DNA from: Bacteriovoracaceae bacterium
Lineage (GTDB): Bacteria > Bdellovibrionota > Bacteriovoracia > Bacteriovoracales > Bacteriovoracaceae
Direction of reading: 5' to 3'
NCBI GenBank assembly: GCA_947450475.1
Contig: CANFVK010000007.1
Span: forward strand, 1 to 64,000
Length of the DNA stretch: 64,000 bases
Part shown: one piece after another, positions 25,874-34,447 of the stretch
Layout of the letters: each line of letters begins with the position of its first letter
Position numbering within the stretch: position 1 is the first letter of the stretch
The notes under the pieces: model-generated
The model's database searches: none
What the model was told of the DNA's origin: nothing
Seen by the model: only the letters and a program-made list of their open reading frames with translations
Program-made: the position numbers and the translations under genes

Positions 25874-26512
25874 TTAATTATTAAGACTACCTTCTTGAAT
25901 CCATTGCTTAAACAAAGTTAACATTTCTGCACTAGGTACCGGTGCTTTGGGCCTTCCTTGATCATCTAGTGGAGGCATAGGAGAGCCTAGTACATCTCCG
26001 TGCTCAATATAATCGACGATATCATCAGCATGATCTCTGACTTGATCATATGAGGCCAGGGATGGTTTTCTTTTAGTCCCGTCATGACACATCAAGCAGC
26101 TTCTATCTATTAAATGATATTTTAATGAGGAATACTTTGCTTCTAAGGCCGGAATCTTAATTGGAATAGTTGGCCCTTTATAACTTTGAATAAAAAATCT
26201 GACGTAATTAATTTCAAGACTGGTTAGTCCTCCATTTTTAGGAGGCATTTGCCGAGACTCTATTCTTTGAAAAAGATCCGATTCATCCGGAGAGCCATAT
26301 TTAATTTTTCGAGCAAAAAGTGATTCGTCAATAACCCATCGATGACAGCTTAAACATTTTGGTATGAGGATATTTTGTTTAAGAGCTTCAAAATTTAAAT
26401 TTGATAAATCAAGCCTAGAAACTTTAAAAGTATCACTTTCATTTGAGCCGACATTAACTTTGCAGCCAATGACGAGACCAAAAATAGAAAATACCAATAA
26501 AAAAAGTCGCAT
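25874..26512 (-). CDS. Dihaem c-type cytochrome lipoprotein
   Basis: The 212-residue precursor has a lipoprotein signal with lipobox LVIGC (Cys17), so it should be anchored to a membrane by lipid. Two covalent haem-c motifs are present: CLSCH at residues 53-57 and CLMCH at 139-143. Each is followed by a methionine-containing MPP segment (SRQMPPKNGG and GSPMPPLD) that can supply the sixth ligand, as in planctomycete-type and other class I cytochrome domains. It lies between the haem beta-barrel gene (18-base gap) and the b562-like gene (24-base gap). Electron transfer at the outer membrane is the inferred role. Confidence 0.88.
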   Translation of the reverse strand: MRLFLLVFSIFGLVIGCKVNVGSNESDTFKVSRLDLSNLNFEALKQNILIPKCLSCHRWVIDESLFARKIKYGSPDESDLFQRIESRQMPPKNGGLTSLEINYVRFFIQSYKGPTIPIKIPALEAKYSSLKYHLIDRSCLMCHDGTKRKPSLASYDQVRDHADDIVDYIEHGDVLGSPMPPLDDQGRPKAPVPSAEMLTLFKQWIQEGSLNN

Positions 26513-26530
26513 GATTTTAAAAGACTCCGT

Positions 26531-27625
26531 TTACCACCAATTCAAATACGCTTGGGTCAGATAGCTGGTTTCATGAAAAGCCTGCCCCTTTCTATACCGT
26601 ATTTCAGAGTTAAACGAAAGGTTTGTATAAACTTTCCAGTCCAAGTTGAATCCAAAGCGATCTTCCTTTAGGTCGAATACTCCCTCTCTTTGCAATCTCT
26701 GCCAAGTAAAAGAAGGACTTAGCCAACCCTTTGGGAAAAAAGCAATTTGTTGATAAAGTGCCCACTGGCCAAAGTTATAATCATTTTGCTTAACATATCT
26801 CCAGGTACGATCAATTTCGGTGAGGAAGGCCCATTTATCCACGCCATATTTGACTAAAAATCCACCCATTTCTCTTCTAATACTTGGACTTTTGGCCAAG
26901 AGCCATTGACCCCCAACTAAAAATTTAGGTGTCCATTTTTGAAAGTACTGTCCACCAAGGCCACTTTCAGCGTTGGTTTTAGTTTCAAGTGGATGAGCAG
27001 TATAAATAAAAGTGTGCCAAAGATATTCTTTTCTGTTTTGAAAATAAGTCAATTCAATAGGTATATCGGTCACTGTTAAACGATTCTCGCTACGAACAAA
27101 ACTGGTATGATCGACTATCCCTAAACCCAAGGGCAGAAATCCACTTCCAAAAGAGAGTCGGTCTTCTTTAGTTGTGCTTTTATTAAAATCCCAAAACGCC
27201 GAGAGTTCGCGAAAATAAATCCGCTGATAAGTCTGGGAACGCTCACTTGAAGACTCGCTCGCATTCGGTGGTGCTACGGCCAAAGTAGCCTTAACGCCAA
27301 ATTTTTCATTCCAATGATAAGAGGCCAGATAATCGGCTTGCATGGGAAAAAAACGATTGTATCCAGGACGAACAACATTCATCAGTCTAGATTGAAATGC
27401 TTGGTGGTAAGCTTGTTGAGAACTCCCCTGCATTTCTTCGAGATCTTTAAAATACAAGGACTGAGAAGCCGAAATGCCCTTGCCATAATCAGTAAGCAAC
27501 CCTCCGCCAGTTGATGATTCATGACAAGCCGTACATGAATTATAACCTAATCGGATATAAGTCGGGTGAGCTGATAAAGTTGAAAGGTGAAAAAGAAAAA
27601 CAAGCAGAAAATGAAGTAAAAACAT
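26531..27625 (-). CDS. Outer-membrane beta-barrel protein with one N-terminal haem-c motif
   Basis: The 364-residue precursor has a signal peptide (residues 1-19) followed immediately by a single haem-binding CTACH (residues 31-35). The remainder is rich in aromatic-flanked alternating strands (YLASYHWNEKFGVKATLAV, RIYFRELSAFWDF, WLSPSFTWQRL) and ends in aromatic residues (YLNWW). That is the look of a barrel of about 14-18 strands. A haem at the periplasmic mouth of a porin-like barrel recalls porin-cytochrome conduits, but these are normally separate proteins. Gaps of 3 and 18 bases to its neighbours place it firmly in the operon. Confidence 0.72.
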   Translation of the reverse strand: MFLLHFLLVFLFHLSTLSAHPTYIRLGYNSCTACHESSTGGGLLTDYGKGISASQSLYFKDLEEMQGSSQQAYHQAFQSRLMNVVRPGYNRFFPMQADYLASYHWNEKFGVKATLAVAPPNASESSSERSQTYQRIYFRELSAFWDFNKSTTKEDRLSFGSGFLPLGLGIVDHTSFVRSENRLTVTDIPIELTYFQNRKEYLWHTFIYTAHPLETKTNAESGLGGQYFQKWTPKFLVGGQWLLAKSPSIRREMGGFLVKYGVDKWAFLTEIDRTWRYVKQNDYNFGQWALYQQIAFFPKGWLSPSFTWQRLQREGVFDLKEDRFGFNLDWKVYTNLSFNSEIRYRKGQAFHETSYLTQAYLNWW

Positions 27626-27628
27626 TGA

Positions 27629-28144
27629 TTACTCTAGCTTTAATTTAAAATTAACTTCAACTGAATCAAGTGGTTTAATACCCATAAAACTTGGAGCCGT
27701 TAAGTGAAATGCATTCAATGATACAGTTGTCTTACCCGAAAAGATTTTTCCATTGGGATCTTTAGTTACGACAAATCCCAGATCATTGGAAACATCATTA
27801 ATTGCCAAAGATCCTTTAGCCTGACAAAGAAATGTTTTATTGTCACAATCAAAGCTTTTCATTTTAAAAATAATAAGAGCAGTGCCTTTATCAATTGCCC
27901 CAAAAACTTTTTTATGTAAGTGATTATCGCGCAATTCTAGGCCTGTAATGAGATCAATAGCGTCCATTTCAACCACCGCCGTTTGCAACGATGAGGCATC
28001 AAGTTTTAATTTGGGATTAGTTACACTTCCCTCGATTTTTACACCAGGACCATTGGTTTCAGCGACGAAAGTAATCTCAGCACTAGGGCTGGCAAAAAGA
28101 GAAAATGATAAAGTTAAAAAAATAAAAATAAAAAAAATCTTCAT
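27629..28144 (-). CDS. YceI-like periplasmic lipocalin-fold protein
   Basis: The 171-residue precursor has a signal peptide (cleavage near LFA-SPS). The mature part follows the YceI pattern: an N-terminal strand pair, MDAIDLITGLELRDNHLHKKVF (the conserved R-x-H-L region), a central IIFKMKSF strand, and C-terminal LTAPSFMGIKPLDSVEVNFKLKLE. YceI proteins bind isoprenoid-type lipids and often sit beside cytochrome b561 genes, which suits the haem-protein genes that follow. It lies 11 bases downstream of the S9 peptidase gene and three bases before the haem barrel gene. The ligand is unknown; a quinone-like molecule is an inference. Confidence 0.8.
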   Translation of the reverse strand: MKIFFIFIFLTLSFSLFASPSAEITFVAETNGPGVKIEGSVTNPKLKLDASSLQTAVVEMDAIDLITGLELRDNHLHKKVFGAIDKGTALIIFKMKSFDCDNKTFLCQAKGSLAINDVSNDLGFVVTKDPNGKIFSGKTTVSLNAFHLTAPSFMGIKPLDSVEVNFKLKLE

Positions 28145-28155
28145 TGCTTTACCTT

Positions 28156-30255
28156 TTAATTTTTTTGGGAAGAAATATTTTCGATAGTAAATGTCATCGA
28201 TTGAGCGACATCATTTAAATAATCTTTATAAGTTCCATGATGATCGCCATCTCCTTTCGCAATAACCGAAAGCAATGTCGTTTCGTGGTTAGAACTTGTT
28301 TTTCTAAGCTTGGCCGTGAACTTAACCCCTTCATGAAAGAGCACTTGAGCATCATCAATAGCTGCCCAAACATAGGTTGGCGGATAGGCAGTTGGACGTA
28401 AATTGTCCTGCGGAGACATAGGAAGCATCCATTTAAAGTTATTGGGATCGCGAGGATCTCCTACTAAATCCCATTCTTTAGCAGTACCAGTAATGCGTTC
28501 ATCTAACATGGAGCCAATATAGTCGGTAAAACCCATATAATTTATGGCCGCTCCCCACAAGTCAGGGCGTTGTGAAATAGCATTGCCAATGATTAAACCC
28601 CCAGCACTATAACTACTGATACCAATTGTTTTCTTTTTAGTAATATTTTGTTTGATCATATAATCAGCACCAGCATAAAAATCTTTAACAGTATTCATTC
28701 GGTATTGATCACGTCCTGCCAGGTACCAATGTAAGCCCTTGTCTCCCCCACCTCTAACGTGGGCTATCGCCATGATAAAATTGCGGTTCATCAAACTAAG
28801 AGCATTATAAATAGTGTAGCCGTGAGCATAATTGAGATCATATAAAGATCCATAACAGCCATACGCTGCGTACTGAACGGGATGAGGTTGTGCTAAATTT
28901 AAATCTTTTCTAAAAACTAAAGTTAAAGGTACTAAGGTGCCATCATATGAAGGAAATTGAATTCTTTTAGTTTGATAATTTTGGGTAAAATTCATCTTGT
29001 TTTTAGTTGGAACTTTAATCAAACCACTATTTCGTTTATAACTAAAAACTTCTTCCGGAATCAGAACACTATTTTTAATAATGACAGCTTTTTCATGGGC
29101 AGGGAAATCTCCACGATGGTTTTGGATCGATAAATAATAATAGCCTTCTTTGAAGGTTTGTTTCTTAACAAGCTGAAAATTTTTATCATAGACTTCTATA
29201 TCTTGCAGACCTTCATTATTTTTTCTAACCACAAAATAAAAGTCATTATATAGATCAATGGAGTCAATATCAGTATTAAGTGAACCTGCGATAACTTTAA
29301 CTAACGGAGAACTAACATCTAAATTGTCTTTGCGGTAAATATCATAAAAATCAGAATTAATATTAGAACGGATAATAAATCCAGATTCGTCGTGATCTAC
29401 AAAACTAAAACGCAATGGTGCAGCCTCGATCAACAGTGTTGGCTTGGCCAGAGGATCATTCGTTGCAATCACATAACAATCACGATGAGAATAAGAATTT
29501 TCGGCCACCACGAAAAACTCTTGATCCTTAGTAAGATTAATCGTTATATCGCTTTTGCCGTTTGGCAGCTTAAAAAGCAATACGGGATTACTAGCAGGAT
29601 TGACGCTTTGATAATAAAGCTCAGAGGCAACAGCACTAGTGCGATTAATTGGATAAATGAAACCTGTTGAATCTTTTGTCCATTCAGCTTGAAACTCAGT
29701 AGAATCTTGAGCACCTGAAATTTTTTTGATGGTCAATGATTTTGTATCATAAAAATACAAAAAACTATTATCATGCTGATTAATTAAGATTATGGCATAT
29801 CTGTGATTTGGACTTACACGAAAGTCACCAATTAAATTTTCAGTATCTTCAAAAAATTTTTTTCCTTCAAAAAACTTATGCGACTGTCTACTTTGAGAAT
29901 CAGTGGCAATAAGATTTCCATCTTTTGCGAAATACTGAAACTGACCTTGAAGCTGAATAGCTTGTTCTGAATAAAGATCTTTTGGCTCATTTTTCTTATA
30001 CTCATTTAACAGTTCATTCTTTAAGCCTTGATGAGCTCTCATCCAATTGCTGGAATATGTATTTTCCACTTTGATATAAGAAAGTAATTTTGTATCGGCC
30101 TGTTCACCTGGCAAGGTGAGCATCCAGTGAAAAGCATCACTCCAGCTATAGGATCCAATTTTTTGGATAAAAGGAATTTCCGCAGGAACTTGAGGCTCAG
30201 AGGCAAATAGGGAAATAGAAACTAAAAGCAATATGAATGACCAACGTTTTTGCAT
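28156..30255 (-). CDS. Secreted prolyl oligopeptidase-family serine peptidase (S9A)
   Basis: The 699-residue precursor has a signal peptide (MQKRWSFILLLVSISLFA), a central seven-bladed propeller region (about 60-400) and a C-terminal alpha/beta-hydrolase domain. The nucleophile lies in GISSYSAGGLIIG, the acid in AAIDDAQVLFHEG, and the histidine in KGDGDHHG. AAYGCYGS and RGGGDKGLHWYLAGRD are typical of S9A/oligopeptidase B. It should cleave peptides after proline or basic residues in the periplasm or outside. ATG 30255 is preferred over an upstream TTG (30282) because it starts the signal peptide and has GGGG upstream. It is probably the first gene of the haem-protein operon. Confidence 0.88.
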   Translation of the reverse strand: MQKRWSFILLLVSISLFASEPQVPAEIPFIQKIGSYSWSDAFHWMLTLPGEQADTKLLSYIKVENTYSSNWMRAHQGLKNELLNEYKKNEPKDLYSEQAIQLQGQFQYFAKDGNLIATDSQSRQSHKFFEGKKFFEDTENLIGDFRVSPNHRYAIILINQHDNSFLYFYDTKSLTIKKISGAQDSTEFQAEWTKDSTGFIYPINRTSAVASELYYQSVNPASNPVLLFKLPNGKSDITINLTKDQEFFVVAENSYSHRDCYVIATNDPLAKPTLLIEAAPLRFSFVDHDESGFIIRSNINSDFYDIYRKDNLDVSSPLVKVIAGSLNTDIDSIDLYNDFYFVVRKNNEGLQDIEVYDKNFQLVKKQTFKEGYYYLSIQNHRGDFPAHEKAVIIKNSVLIPEEVFSYKRNSGLIKVPTKNKMNFTQNYQTKRIQFPSYDGTLVPLTLVFRKDLNLAQPHPVQYAAYGCYGSLYDLNYAHGYTIYNALSLMNRNFIMAIAHVRGGGDKGLHWYLAGRDQYRMNTVKDFYAGADYMIKQNITKKKTIGISSYSAGGLIIGNAISQRPDLWGAAINYMGFTDYIGSMLDERITGTAKEWDLVGDPRDPNNFKWMLPMSPQDNLRPTAYPPTYVWAAIDDAQVLFHEGVKFTAKLRKTSSNHETTLLSVIAKGDGDHHGTYKDYLNDVAQSMTFTIENISSQKN

Positions 30256-30448
30256 AATGAAATCCCCAATTGATTTAATCAAACTTTATTTTAAGAGCAG
30301 GTAGAAAGTCAAAACAAATGGACAACATTGGTTGACACCAAAAATCAAAAAAACAATAATATTAAATATTATGTAATTACCTATAGTTAAAAAATTTCTT
30401 TCGTCTTTGTTTCGATACGCTACAAACTATAATTTAAGCGAGAAAAAT

Positions 30449-30760
30449 ATGTACATAGCAATGAACCGATTTACAGTTAATCAACAACGGGCCGATGAAT
30501 TCATTGAAGTATGGAAAACCAGAGAAAGAAATTTAAAAGAATTTAATGGCTATATCACTTTTAAATTACTCCAGGGTGATGCTAAAGATGGCAAAATAAC
30601 TTTTTGCTCACATGCTACCTGGACTTCTGAAGAGTCATTTATGGAATGGGTCAACAGTCCTCAATTCAAGCAATCTCATTCGAAAAAGCGTATGCCAGAA
30701 GGTGTATTATTGGGCCCGCCTCAGTTTGAAGGCTATCAAGTCGTCATTAGTGAAGACTAA
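30449..30760 (+). CDS. IsdG/HmoA-like antibiotic-biosynthesis-monooxygenase-fold protein
   Basis: A 103-residue ferredoxin-fold protein. NRFTVNQQRADEFIEVWKTRERNLKEFNGYITFKLLQG and the later TWTSEESFMEWVNSPQFKQSH reproduce the HmoA/IsdG layout. The N-terminal Asn6, a tryptophan in the third strand and a histidine near the end correspond to the Asn-Trp-His set that holds and opens haem. Related ABM-domain proteins act on quinones, so haem degradation is likely but not certain. ATG 30449 was chosen because the family starts MYIAMNRF. Translation from 30407 would add 14 unrelated residues. It is divergent from the haem-protein operon. Confidence 0.78.
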   Translation: MYIAMNRFTVNQQRADEFIEVWKTRERNLKEFNGYITFKLLQGDAKDGKITFCSHATWTSEESFMEWVNSPQFKQSHSKKRMPEGVLLGPPQFEGYQVVISED

Positions 30761-30898
30761 AAGCAGAATGCTCAAGTATTAAGGGTTACATCTTTCTTAC
30801 ATCGTTAAACTTCTGAGCAATTGACTTGCCCACTCAAATTAAATCTAGTTATTCTTATTTTGTTCAGAAACCTGCAAGTCTAAAATCAAGGATGATTT

Positions 30899-31747
30899 AT
30901 GAAACTACTTTCCTTTGCCGTTTTATCTCTACTTTCCATCAATACTGCTATGGCCTTACCTGTTGGCGCGTTCGATGCGCTTAAAGTTAAGAGCAATTCA
31001 TTTGATAAACTTGATCCCAAATACGATTTTAATGGAATTGTGAAGCTTTCAAATTGCTCTGGCTCAATTATTAAGTTTTCAGGTATGCCAGATTCTGCAA
31101 AGGCAATTGCATTGACCAATGGCCATTGCATCGGTGGAGGCATGATTGATCCTAATGTTATTGTGTCGAATAAAAGTATCAATCGACAAATGAAAGTCTA
31201 TAACCGAGATCAAAAACTAGTGGCCATTAACGCTGTTAAAGTTCTTTATGCCACAATGACAAACACAGATATCACATTATACGAACTCAAAGAAAGTTAT
31301 GCTGATTTATCTGCAAAAAGAGTCGACTCTTTTGATGTTGATGGCAATCATCCAACTCTTGGAACTTCCATTGATATCGTATCAGGTTACTGGGATCGAG
31401 GTTATAGATGTAACGTCGATGCCTTTATATTTACTTTGAAAGAAGCCAATTGGACCATGAAAGATTCTATTCGTTATTCAGATACCGGCTGTAACACTAT
31501 CGGTGGAACCTCAGGCTCCCCAATTATTCAAACCGGCACAAGAACAGTAGTAGGAATTAATAATACAGGCAATGAAGATGGTCAGCGTTGTACTATGAAC
31601 AATCCGTGTGAAGTAGACGAAAAAGGAAACGTAGTTGTTAAAGCACACGCTTCTTACGGCCAGGAAACTTATAATATCTATACTTGCTTGACTTTAGATT
31701 TTAAAATTGATCTTACCAAACAAGGCTGTGAACTTTTCAAACAATAA
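30899..31747 (+). CDS. Secreted trypsin-like serine protease (S1 family)
   Basis: The 282-residue precursor has a signal peptide (cleavage near AMA-LPV) and the chymotrypsin-fold catalytic triad: His76 in LTNGHC, Asp124 in NTDITLYEL and Ser207 in GGTSGSPI. The GTSGSP form is usual in bacterial V8/S1B-like enzymes. Six or more cysteines, including a C-terminal TCL...GCE pair, suggest disulphides. AAGGATG lies just upstream of the ATG. A hairpin terminator follows at 31777, so it is a single-gene unit. It should be exported and may act on prey or environmental protein. Confidence 0.92.
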   Translation: MKLLSFAVLSLLSINTAMALPVGAFDALKVKSNSFDKLDPKYDFNGIVKLSNCSGSIIKFSGMPDSAKAIALTNGHCIGGGMIDPNVIVSNKSINRQMKVYNRDQKLVAINAVKVLYATMTNTDITLYELKESYADLSAKRVDSFDVDGNHPTLGTSIDIVSGYWDRGYRCNVDAFIFTLKEANWTMKDSIRYSDTGCNTIGGTSGSPIIQTGTRTVVGINNTGNEDGQRCTMNNPCEVDEKGNVVVKAHASYGQETYNIYTCLTLDFKIDLTKQGCELFKQ

Positions 31748-31776
31748 TTTCATTTTTCGATTTTTTATAAGTAATC

Positions 31777-31812
31777 GGTAATTCATATCTTCATTGATGT
31801 GAATTACCTTTT
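31777..31812 (+). terminator. Probable terminator of the S1 protease gene
   Basis: GGTAATTCATATC (31777-31789) pairs with GATGTGAATTACC (31796-31808), 13 pairs with one G-T wobble and a six-base loop, followed by TTTT. Confidence 0.75.
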
Positions 31813-31900
31813 AGCAATACCTTAGCATTCATAAAAAGCATTCCAATTAAGTATTAAGAATTTTTTTCAATGTCCGACAAGACCATTATTGGATGGTATT

Positions 31901-32374
31901 ATGAAGCATTTAATTTTATTTATTATTCTTATTTTCACAACCGAGCTTTTTGCTCAAGATCAAGTCATAAAATCTTTCAAAACTGATGGCTGCTCTCATT
32001 GGCAAGATGGCCCAAAAGAAAATCCCAATGCCTGGCATGAGTGCTGTGTCGTTCACGATTTAAAATATTGGGCCGGTGGAACTTACAAACAACGCAAGCA
32101 AGCCGATTTAGGACTTAAGCAATGTGTGGAATCTAAAGGCTATCCTGAAATGGCTTCTTTCATGTACAATGCCGTACGCATCACTGGAAGTCCCTTTTGG
32201 TTTACAAGTTATCGGTGGGGATTTGGCTGGAAGCAAGGCCATGGCTACAAAGCTTTGGATGCAGATGAATTAATGATGATAAATAATCGACTTGATGAAA
32301 TTAATGACAATGATCTTTCAGCGATTGTCTTAAAAGATTTTTTCAACGATTTAGTTCCCAATAATTCTCACTAA
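31901..32374 (+). CDS. Secreted phospholipase A2-like protein
   Basis: The 157-residue precursor has a signal peptide (cleavage near LFA-QDQ). TDGCSHWQDG near the mature N-terminus and the active-site-like WHECCVVHDLKYWAGG recall the phospholipase A2 CCxxHDxxY motif, where the His-Asp pair activates water. RKQADLGLKQCVESKG adds a further conserved Asp and Cys. ATG 31901 was chosen because GGATGG precedes it; TTG at 31889 is less likely. In a predator such an enzyme could act on prey membranes. The calcium loop of classical PLA2 is not clear, so the fold assignment is better supported than the activity. Confidence 0.7.
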   Translation: MKHLILFIILIFTTELFAQDQVIKSFKTDGCSHWQDGPKENPNAWHECCVVHDLKYWAGGTYKQRKQADLGLKQCVESKGYPEMASFMYNAVRITGSPFWFTSYRWGFGWKQGHGYKALDADELMMINNRLDEINDNDLSAIVLKDFFNDLVPNNSH

Positions 32375-32396
32375 AAATTTTTTTATTAGCTTGGTA

Positions 32397-33839
32397 TTAA
32401 TTATCTTCATCCGAAATCTTGCCGACGTTGGATAATAATTCAGGCAATACAATTTTAGCCTCAGCCTCAGAAAGTGCATCTACAGATTTTAACTGCCTTC
32501 TAATCATATTTGAGCGAGTACCCACTAGAGTATCGAGATCATTTAGGCCTAATTGAATATTTTTTTGGGCCTTATCTAATAATCCACCAAACTTTTCAAA
32601 CTCCATTTTTACTCCACCTAAAATTCTCCATACTTCTCCACTACTTTTTTGGATGGCGAGAGTTTTAAAGCCCATCTGAAGGCTATTGAGAAGGGCGGCA
32701 AGCGTTGAAGGACCGGTGACGATAACTTTAAAATCTCGTTGCAATTCTTCTAAGAAACTTGCCTTGCGAACAACTTCGGCATAAATGCCTTCAAATGGAA
32801 GAAACATAATTCCAAAGTCAGTGGTATAAGGTGGATCAATATATTTTTCAGAAATATCTTTTGCCATTTTCTTCACAGCATTTTCCAATTCTTTTTGGGC
32901 CCTATCAATTAAAGCAAGATCTCCCGCTTCGTGGGCCAGTTGCAACTGTTCGTAATAGTCTTTAGGAAATTTTGCATCAATCGGAAGCCACACTTGATCG
33001 AGACCTTCTTCTTTACCCGGAAGCTTAATGGCAAATTCCACATTGTCGCCACTACCCTTTTTAGTTTTAACATTAGCTTCATATTGGCTTGGCGCCATGA
33101 TTTGCTCTAAAAGCATGCAGAGTTGAACCTCCCCAATTCCTCCGCGCATTTTAACATTGGCCAGGACCTTTTTAAGTCCACCAACATCACTGGCAAGTGT
33201 GCGCATCTCTCCGAGTCCCTCTTGAACTTCTTTGAGTTGTTTGCCGACAGCCTCGAAAGACTGACCTAATCTTTCATTAAGCGTTTTTTGCAATTTCTCA
33301 TCAACAGTTACTCTCATCTCTTCCAATTTTTTTTCAGTGCCAGAGATAAGCTCGGATTGCTTTACTTCGAGAATTTCAAATTTATCTTTTTGAAGTTTAT
33401 TAAATGAATCCACATTTTTATCAAAATTTTCTTGAACCGCTTTAAGTGAATTTTCAAGGACAGTACGAAGATCAACATTATTTTCTTTGGCACTTGCTCC
33501 AAGTAGCTTCAACTTTTCATCAAGGGTTGCATTGACTTCTTTTAAATTGGCAGTATTGAGATTAATTATGGTGGTAAGTGTTTCGGTAAGCTCTTTTTTT
33601 AGCTCCTTGAGAGAATTATTGAGCTCTTCTCGATTAGCCTTAGTGATCGTGCGATTTTCCTCTCGATTTTCTCGAAATTCTTCTTTTAGACCAGATTCAA
33701 TTTTGGAGATTGAATTGGCAATGCTATCTATACGTAAAAACATTTGAGGATCTGAAGAGGTCTTGGATTTTGAAAAAATAACTGCCACCAACGTCACGAC
33801 AGCAACTATTAAAACAAGAGCTAAAAGAATTAATTCCAT
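32397..33839 (-). CDS. rmuC: DNA recombination protein RmuC homologue
   Basis: RmuC is a membrane-anchored protein that limits recombination at short inverted repeats and has a PD-(D/E)XK nuclease-like core. The 480-residue protein has an N-terminal transmembrane helix (residues 3-23), a long coiled coil (about 30-225), and the RmuC domain with KMRGGIGEVQLCMLLEQIM, WLPIDAKFPKDYYEQL, PPYTTDFGIMFLPFEGIYAEV and IVTGPSTLAALLNSLQMGF. GAGGAC lies upstream of the ATG. It stands alone, convergent with the PLA2-like gene. Confidence 0.95.
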   Translation of the reverse strand: MELILLALVLIVAVVTLVAVIFSKSKTSSDPQMFLRIDSIANSISKIESGLKEEFRENREENRTITKANREELNNSLKELKKELTETLTTIINLNTANLKEVNATLDEKLKLLGASAKENNVDLRTVLENSLKAVQENFDKNVDSFNKLQKDKFEILEVKQSELISGTEKKLEEMRVTVDEKLQKTLNERLGQSFEAVGKQLKEVQEGLGEMRTLASDVGGLKKVLANVKMRGGIGEVQLCMLLEQIMAPSQYEANVKTKKGSGDNVEFAIKLPGKEEGLDQVWLPIDAKFPKDYYEQLQLAHEAGDLALIDRAQKELENAVKKMAKDISEKYIDPPYTTDFGIMFLPFEGIYAEVVRKASFLEELQRDFKVIVTGPSTLAALLNSLQMGFKTLAIQKSSGEVWRILGGVKMEFEKFGGLLDKAQKNIQLGLNDLDTLVGTRSNMIRRQLKSVDALSEAEAKIVLPELLSNVGKISDEDN

Positions 33840-34037
33840 AAGAAGTCCTCTGGAGAGTTAAAATAAGTTTTTAGAAACTATACAAGCAGAAATATATTAA
33901 GATAGTTCATAAATGATTAAATTTAAAAAATTGATTTGGAACATGATATAATATTTTTTAACAAAAGAAGAGTCACTTATCGAATGTTTATACAGAAAAA
34001 ATTGCTTTTTTTTAAAAAAAATTTCTTATTTATTACC

Positions 34038-34289
34038 TCATCTCCCCTTTCCGGCGATAATTTTATAACCGTTTTTATGGGATTTATGATTGATGCCTGA
34101 GATGAGCTCCTTTGCTCGCTTTTCGTCAGAGACTTCTAACTTTACAACAATCGATCCAATGTTCATTCCTTTATCAAAAAGCTCTCTGGCAAAATCGACT
34201 TTTTTCTTGGTTAGTTCGTTGCTTTCGGTTTCTTCATATTCGGTATCTGGTAAATTAAACATATTGTAGCGCAAGACCAATTTAGCCAT
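34038..34289 (-). CDS. Small conserved-looking protein, unknown
   Basis: An 83-residue, highly charged protein beginning MAKLVLRYNMFNLPDTEYEE and ending GYKIIAGKGR. The middle (KKKVDFARELFDKGMNIGSIVVKLEVSDEKRAKELISG) could be two helices around a turn, but I cannot assign a helix-turn-helix family. GGAG is eight bases upstream of the ATG. It has its own intergenic regions of about 150-200 bases on both sides. Cytoplasmic; function not recognised. Confidence 0.6.
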   Translation of the reverse strand: MAKLVLRYNMFNLPDTEYEETESNELTKKKVDFARELFDKGMNIGSIVVKLEVSDEKRAKELISGINHKSHKNGYKIIAGKGR

Positions 34290-34447
34290 AAAAACTCCAA
34301 CGTATTAGTGGATTACTTAATGACTTTCGGAAGAAAGAGAGACCAAACTAAAGTCAATTTTTCTTAATTGTATTTAGCAAATTTCAAAAATAAAACAGTC
34401 TATCTTTCTCATAGTCCCAACTCATAAGTTATGCTAATCTTTGATAT

